From: an uncultured Clostridia bacterium
GTDB taxonomy: Bacteria; Bacillota; Clostridia; Christensenellales; Borkfalkiaceae
Assembly: GCA_947629875.1 (NCBI GenBank)
Contig: CANRFK010000052.1
Location: 1 to 8,795 of the forward strand
Direction: 5' to 3'
Length of the DNA: 8,795 nucleotides
The notes under the pieces were generated by a model. That model was not told the origin of the DNA. It made no database searches and was given only the letters and a program-made list of their open reading frames with translations. Of the stretch, positions 6,099 to 8,795 are shown in pieces (position 1 is the stretch's first letter; every line of letters starts with the position of its first letter). Both the position numbers and the translations under genes were made by a program.

Positions 6099-6866
6099 TT
6101 ACGTTGCGTTCGGGATCTGCTTGCCCGCGGCATCGATGCGGTAGTTCTCGCGGTAGATGAGCTCGCCGATGGGCACGAACTCGAACCCCTTTGCGCGGAG
6201 CGCCTCGATGACGAGCGGCAGCGCCTCCGCCGTGTGCAGGCCGTTGTTGTGGCAGAGAATAATGGAGCCGCTCTTCACCCGCTCGGTGATGCGGGCGAGG
6301 ATATCCGAGGCGGTGAGATCCTTCCAATCGAGGGAATCGACGTCCCACTGGATGGGATAGACGCCCATGGCGTTGACCGTGTCGATGAGAAGATTGTCAT
6401 AATCGCCATACGGGGGTCGGAAAAGTTCCACTTTCTTGCCCGTGAGCTTTTCGATGGCGGAAATGGAGCTCGTCATCTCCGCGCGGATCTCCGTCTCCGA
6501 GAGGCGGGACATGTAGGGATGGGTCGCGCTGTGGGTGCCGATCTCGTGCCCCGCCGCCGAAATTTTTTTGACGTACGCGGGGTACTTCTCCGTCCAGAAC
6601 TGCACGGCGAAGAACGTGGCGTGCACATCGTATTTTTCCAGCGTTTCGAGGAGGCTGTCGGTGTAGTCCACCCCCCACGCGCAGTCGAACGAGATGGAAA
6701 TTTTGTTGTCGGCGCGCTCCACATTGTAGATGGGAAGCGACCGCGCCACGCTGCCGTAGACCGAGGCGGCGTCCGTTGCGCCCGCAAGAAGCACCGACCC
6801 CGCAAACACCGCAAGAAGAGCCGCCGCCATGAGCACGGTTTTCAACCGAAAAATCATAAACCGCAT
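6099..6866 (-). CDS. Secreted polysaccharide deacetylase (NodB domain, PdaB-like)
   Basis: A 255-aa protein with an N-terminal hydrophobic segment (about 8-34) after basic residues, which is a signal peptide or membrane anchor, so it acts outside the membrane. A NodB domain follows (about 53-240). Motif 1 is ISISFDCAWG, with D61 but without the second Asp of the usual TFDDG. Motif 2 is HSATH (H112, H116, metal ligands). Then come RPPYGDYD (R150), QWDVDSLDW and IILCHNN (H206). Lack of the second Asp and the Trp-Gly resemble the sporulation-associated PdaB/YlxY group (from memory), whose members act on cell-wall glycans. The substrate, N-acetylated peptidoglycan sugars, is inferred. The start at 6866 has no strong Shine-Dalgarno; a start three codons in (6857) is possible. 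AT-rich tatgatatgata lies about 15-30 nt upstream and may be a -10 region. Confidence 0.87.
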   Translation of the reverse strand: MRFMIFRLKTVLMAAALLAVFAGSVLLAGATDAASVYGSVARSLPIYNVERADNKISISFDCAWGVDYTDSLLETLEKYDVHATFFAVQFWTEKYPAYVKKISAAGHEIGTHSATHPYMSRLSETEIRAEMTSSISAIEKLTGKKVELFRPPYGDYDNLLIDTVNAMGVYPIQWDVDSLDWKDLTASDILARITERVKSGSIILCHNNGLHTAEALPLVIEALRAKGFEFVPIGELIYRENYRIDAAGKQIPNAT

Positions 6867-7056
6867 TGCAACACCCGTATCATATCATAGTGAGAGCAGA
6901 AAAAATCGGAGAAATCGGTCGAACCCTGCCGAATTTCCGCGAAAACGTTCTCCGCATTTTTCGTGTTCCGCGCTGTATTCTATGAAAGGGACGAAAGGAA
7001 TATGCGTTTGGGGCATTTCTACCCACGGTAGATAAAAATTTTTCAAGTAGAGCGGT

Positions 7057-7098
7057 GCGGGAGAACGGTATCGCCCGCGCGGGAAAGGGTATCGCCCG
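7057..7098. repeat. Two tandem ~21-bp repeats upstream of the degV promoter
   Basis: GGTATCGCCCG occurs at 7067-7077 and again at 7088-7098, 21 bases apart or about two helical turns. The bases before each copy also match (gcggga, then a purine-rich step). Lying 17 bases upstream of the predicted -35 box, the pair could bind a regulator on one face of the DNA, or it could be a simple tandem duplication. No factor is identified. Confidence 0.5.
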
Positions 7099-7114
7099 AA
7101 AGAAAAAAATTTCG

Positions 7115-7143
7115 TTGCGCTTTTACGGTTAAGATGATAAACT
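7115..7143 (+). promoter_or_regulatory. Predicted promoter of the degV-family gene
   Basis: TTGCGC (7115-7120) and TAAACT (7138-7143) are separated by 17 bases, giving a start near 7150 and a leader of about 32 nt that includes AGGAGGT (7169-7175). Both boxes deviate from consensus, so this is weaker than the promoters of glyS and the nicotinamidase-like gene. The upstream tandem repeat may contribute to control. Confidence 0.5.
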
Positions 7144-7181
7144 ATTTGGGTATATATAAAGTAGCGTCAGGAGGTACGCGT

Positions 7182-8099
7182 ATGTTCGACATCATTTCGG
7201 ATTCTTCCGTCAATCTACCCGATGAATACATTGAAAAGTACAGCATTACCGTCATCCCCTATTCCTATGTGATGGGGGGGACGGTGCACAGCACCTACGA
7301 TCCGGGCGTGCCCTTCCGCACCCTCGCGCGCAAGTTTTACGATGACCTGCGCAAGGGCACGGAAGCGAAAACTTCGCTCGTGGGTAAGGAGATCTTCAAG
7401 GAGGCCATGGAGCCCTCGTTGAAGGCGGGGCGCGATGTGTTCCTCTTGACCATCGCCTCCAAACTCAGCGGCACCAACGCGGAGGCCGTGAAGGCGCAAC
7501 GGGAACTTGCCGCCCTCTACCCCGACCGCAAGATCGTGGTACGGGACAGCCAGAACGCGTCGCTCGGGCAGGGGCTTCTCGCCCTCTTTATCGCCCGTAT
7601 GCGGGAGCGCGGCGAGAGTCTGGAAGCGTGCGCGGCGTGGTTCGACGAGAACTGCTACAAACTCAACAGTTATCTCACGGTGGACGACCTCAAATATTTG
7701 AGAAAGAGCGGGCGGGTGAACGCCATTCTCGCGTTTGCGGGCAACCTTCTCAACATCAAGCCCCTCATCCGCGCAAGCGGCGATGTGCCCGCCAACCTCG
7801 TGCTGTTCGGCAAGGAACGCGGCCGCCGCCGCGCCCTTTCCGCCGTTTTGAAGGCCTTCGACGACTACGCCGACCCCGATTTGGAGACCGTTGCCATTGC
7901 CCACGCCGACTGCGAGGACGACGCCAATGCCCTCGCGGAGCAGTTGAAGGCGCGCGGCGTGAAGGAGGTCGTCATCGAATTCTACGATCTCTGCACCGCG
8001 GCGCACGTCGGCCCCGGGACGCTCGCGCTCTTCTTCCTCGGCAAGGACAGACGGACGTACGCGGCGACGCACGACAAGAAGCACAGGGAAAAACAATAA
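7182..8099 (+). CDS. DegV-family fatty-acid-binding protein (FakB-like)
   Basis: A 305-aa cytoplasmic protein of the DegV family. Members bind a fatty acid, and FakB homologues present it to the kinase FakA to make acyl-phosphate for membrane lipid synthesis. Family landmarks are present: DSSVNLP (7-13), KTS (63-65), SGT (96-98), DLKYLRKSGRV (169-179), LLNIKPLI (189-196) and HVGPGTLALFF (275-285). T64, S96, R178 and H275 are plausible equivalents of the residues that hold the fatty-acid carboxylate in FakB. The fuller TSQPS motif common in the family reads TSLVG here. Length is typical. The start at 7182 is chosen over an in-frame ATG at 7134 because AGGAGGT (7169-7175) precedes it by 6 nt and the protein then begins directly with the conserved MFDIISDSS. 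No kinase gene (fakA) is in the window, so the pathway role is inferred from family. Confidence 0.93.
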   Translation: MFDIISDSSVNLPDEYIEKYSITVIPYSYVMGGTVHSTYDPGVPFRTLARKFYDDLRKGTEAKTSLVGKEIFKEAMEPSLKAGRDVFLLTIASKLSGTNAEAVKAQRELAALYPDRKIVVRDSQNASLGQGLLALFIARMRERGESLEACAAWFDENCYKLNSYLTVDDLKYLRKSGRVNAILAFAGNLLNIKPLIRASGDVPANLVLFGKERGRRRALSAVLKAFDDYADPDLETVAIAHADCEDDANALAEQLKARGVKEVVIEFYDLCTAAHVGPGTLALFFLGKDRRTYAATHDKKHREKQ

Positions 8100-8110
8100 A
8101 ACGCGATGAG

Positions 8111-8137
8111 AAAAGCGCCCCTCAGGGGCGCTTTTTT
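8111..8137 (+). terminator. Rho-independent terminator of the degV-family gene
   Basis: The stem agcgcccc (8114-8121) pairs with ggggcgct (8125-8132) around a tca loop, with A-rich bases before and a run of T (8132-8137) after. It begins 11 nt after the stop codon. The A-run on the left arm makes it potentially bidirectional. Confidence 0.9.
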
Positions 8138-8158
8138 GCGGTGGGAAAAGATACACTC

Positions 8159-8182
8159 GCCCCTTACGGGGCTCGGTATGAG
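8159..8182. repeat. Small hairpin plus TCGGTATGAG module
   Basis: gcccc (8159-8163) and ggggc (8168-8172) form a hairpin with a ttac loop that runs into TCGGTATGAG (8173-8182). The same ten-base word occurs at 4749, 5095 and 5223, always on the plus strand. This module starts the second repeat cluster. Confidence 0.6.
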
Positions 8183-8230
8183 GGGTAAGCGGGCGGGGCG
8201 GACAATGGGGCGGTGACACCCCTTCCCTAC

Positions 8231-8343
8231 CCTCCCCCTCGAGGGGGAGGCAAGTTTGGTGGATGCGGGGCGGACTGCGTTGTTCGGGATTCTTCACCGC
8301 CGCCCGAGCGCGTTGCGCTCGGGCGGCGGTTCAGAATGACGCG
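8231..8343. repeat. Repeat unit, second cluster, copy 1
   Basis: The unit begins with a 20-base perfect palindrome of C-run and G-run centred on ctcgag (8231-8250), followed by caagtttggt. Then come gcggggcggactgcgtt and ggattcttca, a perfect 15-bp hairpin (8297-8311 with 8315-8329, loop gtt), and ttcagaatgacgcg. The last 79 bases (8265-8343) match 8491-8569 with one visible difference, in the hairpin loop. The unit lies between the degV terminator and the acidic gene and contains no supported reading frame. Confidence 0.85.
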
Positions 8344-8410
8344 GTTACTCGGACACGGGGCGAGGCGATATGGTTGATTTCATATGGAAACCCCTATCGC
8401 CCCTGCGGGA

Positions 8411-8569
8411 GCTCCCCCTCGAGGGGGAGGCAAGTTTGGTTGGTTGCGGGAACACCTTTGCGCTCCCACGCAGGGGTGGCAAGTTGGGGGGCGGGGCGGA
8501 CTGCGTTGTTCGGGATTCTTCACCGCCGCCCGAGCGCATTGCGCTCGGGCGGCGGTTCAGAATGACGCG
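8411..8569. repeat. Repeat unit, second cluster, copy 2
   Basis: This copy has the same plan as copy 1: a C-run/G-run palindrome (8412-8429), caagtttggt, then the 79-base segment 8491-8569 with a 15-bp hairpin (8523-8537 with 8541-8555, loop att). It differs by about 45 extra bases between the palindrome and the 79-base segment. Between the two copies, 8341-8410 holds a loose stem (ggcgata with tatcgcc) and no gene. The hairpin lies 27 nt downstream of the acidic gene's stop on the minus strand but lacks a T-run. Confidence 0.85.
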
Positions 8570-8595
8570 TTACCCGCAAGGCGAGCGAAGGAGGA

Positions 8596-8795
8596 TCAGA
8601 AGTCGTCCTCGGGTTTTTCTTCGTCGTCATCGTCGTCGTCATCGTCGTCGCCTGCAAGCGTGTAGATCTCGTCGCCCGTGACGTACTCGAGGTCCTCTTC
8701 GTCCTCGCTCTCGAACTCCTCCTCTTCCTCCTCTTCGAGGTCGGGCTCTTCGTCGAACGTCTCGTCGATCTCCCCCATCTCCTCGTCGAGTTCGG
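8596..8795 (-). CDS. Acidic C-terminal region of an unidentified protein (partial)
   Basis: The frame ends with TGA at 8596 and stays open to the window edge, so the start is outside; the ATG at 8778 is probably internal. Within view are about 65 residues, mostly Asp and Glu: a run of seven Glu, a short less acidic stretch (EYVTGDEIYTLAG), a run of nine Asp coded by a GAC/GAT microsatellite, and the end EEKPEDDF. Such tails occur on the RNA polymerase delta subunit (RpoE) of Firmicutes and on several unrelated proteins. No folded domain is visible, so I do not assign a function. It is transcribed towards the repeat cluster. Confidence 0.6.
   Translation of the reverse strand, partial: ELDEEMGEIDETFDEEPDLEEEEEEEFESEDEEDLEYVTGDEIYTLAGDDDDDDDDDEEKPEDDF

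Larger units (their letters stand above)
6867..7181. other. Divergent intergenic region between deacetylase and degV
   Basis: This stretch of about 315 bases separates two divergently transcribed genes and holds their control regions. Near the deacetylase start is the minus-strand AT-rich word tatgatatgata (6883-6894) without a good -35 partner. In the middle are no recognisable motifs; a short frame at 6829-7035 has no support. The degV side carries a tandem repeat and a promoter, listed separately. Confidence 0.6.

Noticed and set aside
5377..6348. Longer 323-aa version of the SSB-like protein
   Set aside because: The extra N-terminus overlaps the deacetylase gene in another frame and has Arg/His-rich shadow composition; the start at 6057 has a good GGAGG site.
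6078..6890. Plus-strand frame of 270 aa opposite the deacetylase
   Set aside because: It is an antisense shadow of a gene with clear NodB motifs.
7215..8297. Minus-strand frame of 360 aa opposite degV
   Set aside because: It is an antisense shadow that reads through the degV terminator and into the repeats; no motif and no ribosome binding site.
8297..8329. Strong hairpin as terminator of the acidic gene or of degV
   Set aside because: No T-run follows on either strand; degV already has its own terminator at 8111-8137, and the hairpin is part of a repeat.

Overview
The window looks like part of a GC-rich (roughly 60% G+C by eye) chromosome from a Clostridia-like Firmicute, probably an uncultured gut lineage. 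The support is indirect: homodimer-type glycyl-tRNA synthetase, a DegV-family protein, a PdaB-like polysaccharide deacetylase, strong GGAGG ribosome binding sites, sigma-A type promoters (TTGACN-N17-TACAAT) and intergenic space packed with GC-rich palindromic repeats. No tRNA, rRNA, CRISPR array, transposase or phage gene is visible.

Layout. 1-190: pyrimidine-rich DNA with hairpins. 197-1622: promoter and glyS. 1653-3559: an AT-richer (about 40% G+C) two-gene type II restriction-modification module, a DNA methyltransferase closely resembling M.HinfI (expected target GANTC) whose stop codon overlaps the start of a PD-(D/E)XK endonuclease candidate. It sits between glyS and a GC-rich terminator (3608-3645) that may originally have been the glyS terminator. 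3674-4284 (minus): a nicotinamidase/isochorismatase-family hydrolase with its own near-consensus promoter. 4229-5376: 1.15 kb without a gene, holding a perfect 32-bp inverted repeat followed by a T-run and then a mosaic of palindromic repeats, including two copies of a ~141-bp unit. 5377-6866 (minus): a probable operon of a secreted polysaccharide deacetylase followed by a double-OB-fold SSB-like protein. 6867-7181: divergent intergenic region with a short tandem repeat and a promoter. 7182-8099: DegV-family fatty-acid-binding protein with a terminator. 8138-8595: a second cluster of the same repeat modules, with two near-identical 79-bp copies. 8596-8795 (minus): the acidic C-terminus of a protein cut off by the window edge.

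The most notable points are (i) the horizontally acquired HinfI-like module, apparently transcribed from the promoter of an essential housekeeping gene; (ii) a hand count showing GANTC sites are scarce in the host DNA around it; and (iii) a modular repeat system whose modules recur in the same cyclic order in two intergenic regions and whose hairpin arms differ in a compensatory way between variants. These repeats are the best candidate for something little described. The remaining genes are ordinary chromosomal housekeeping genes.
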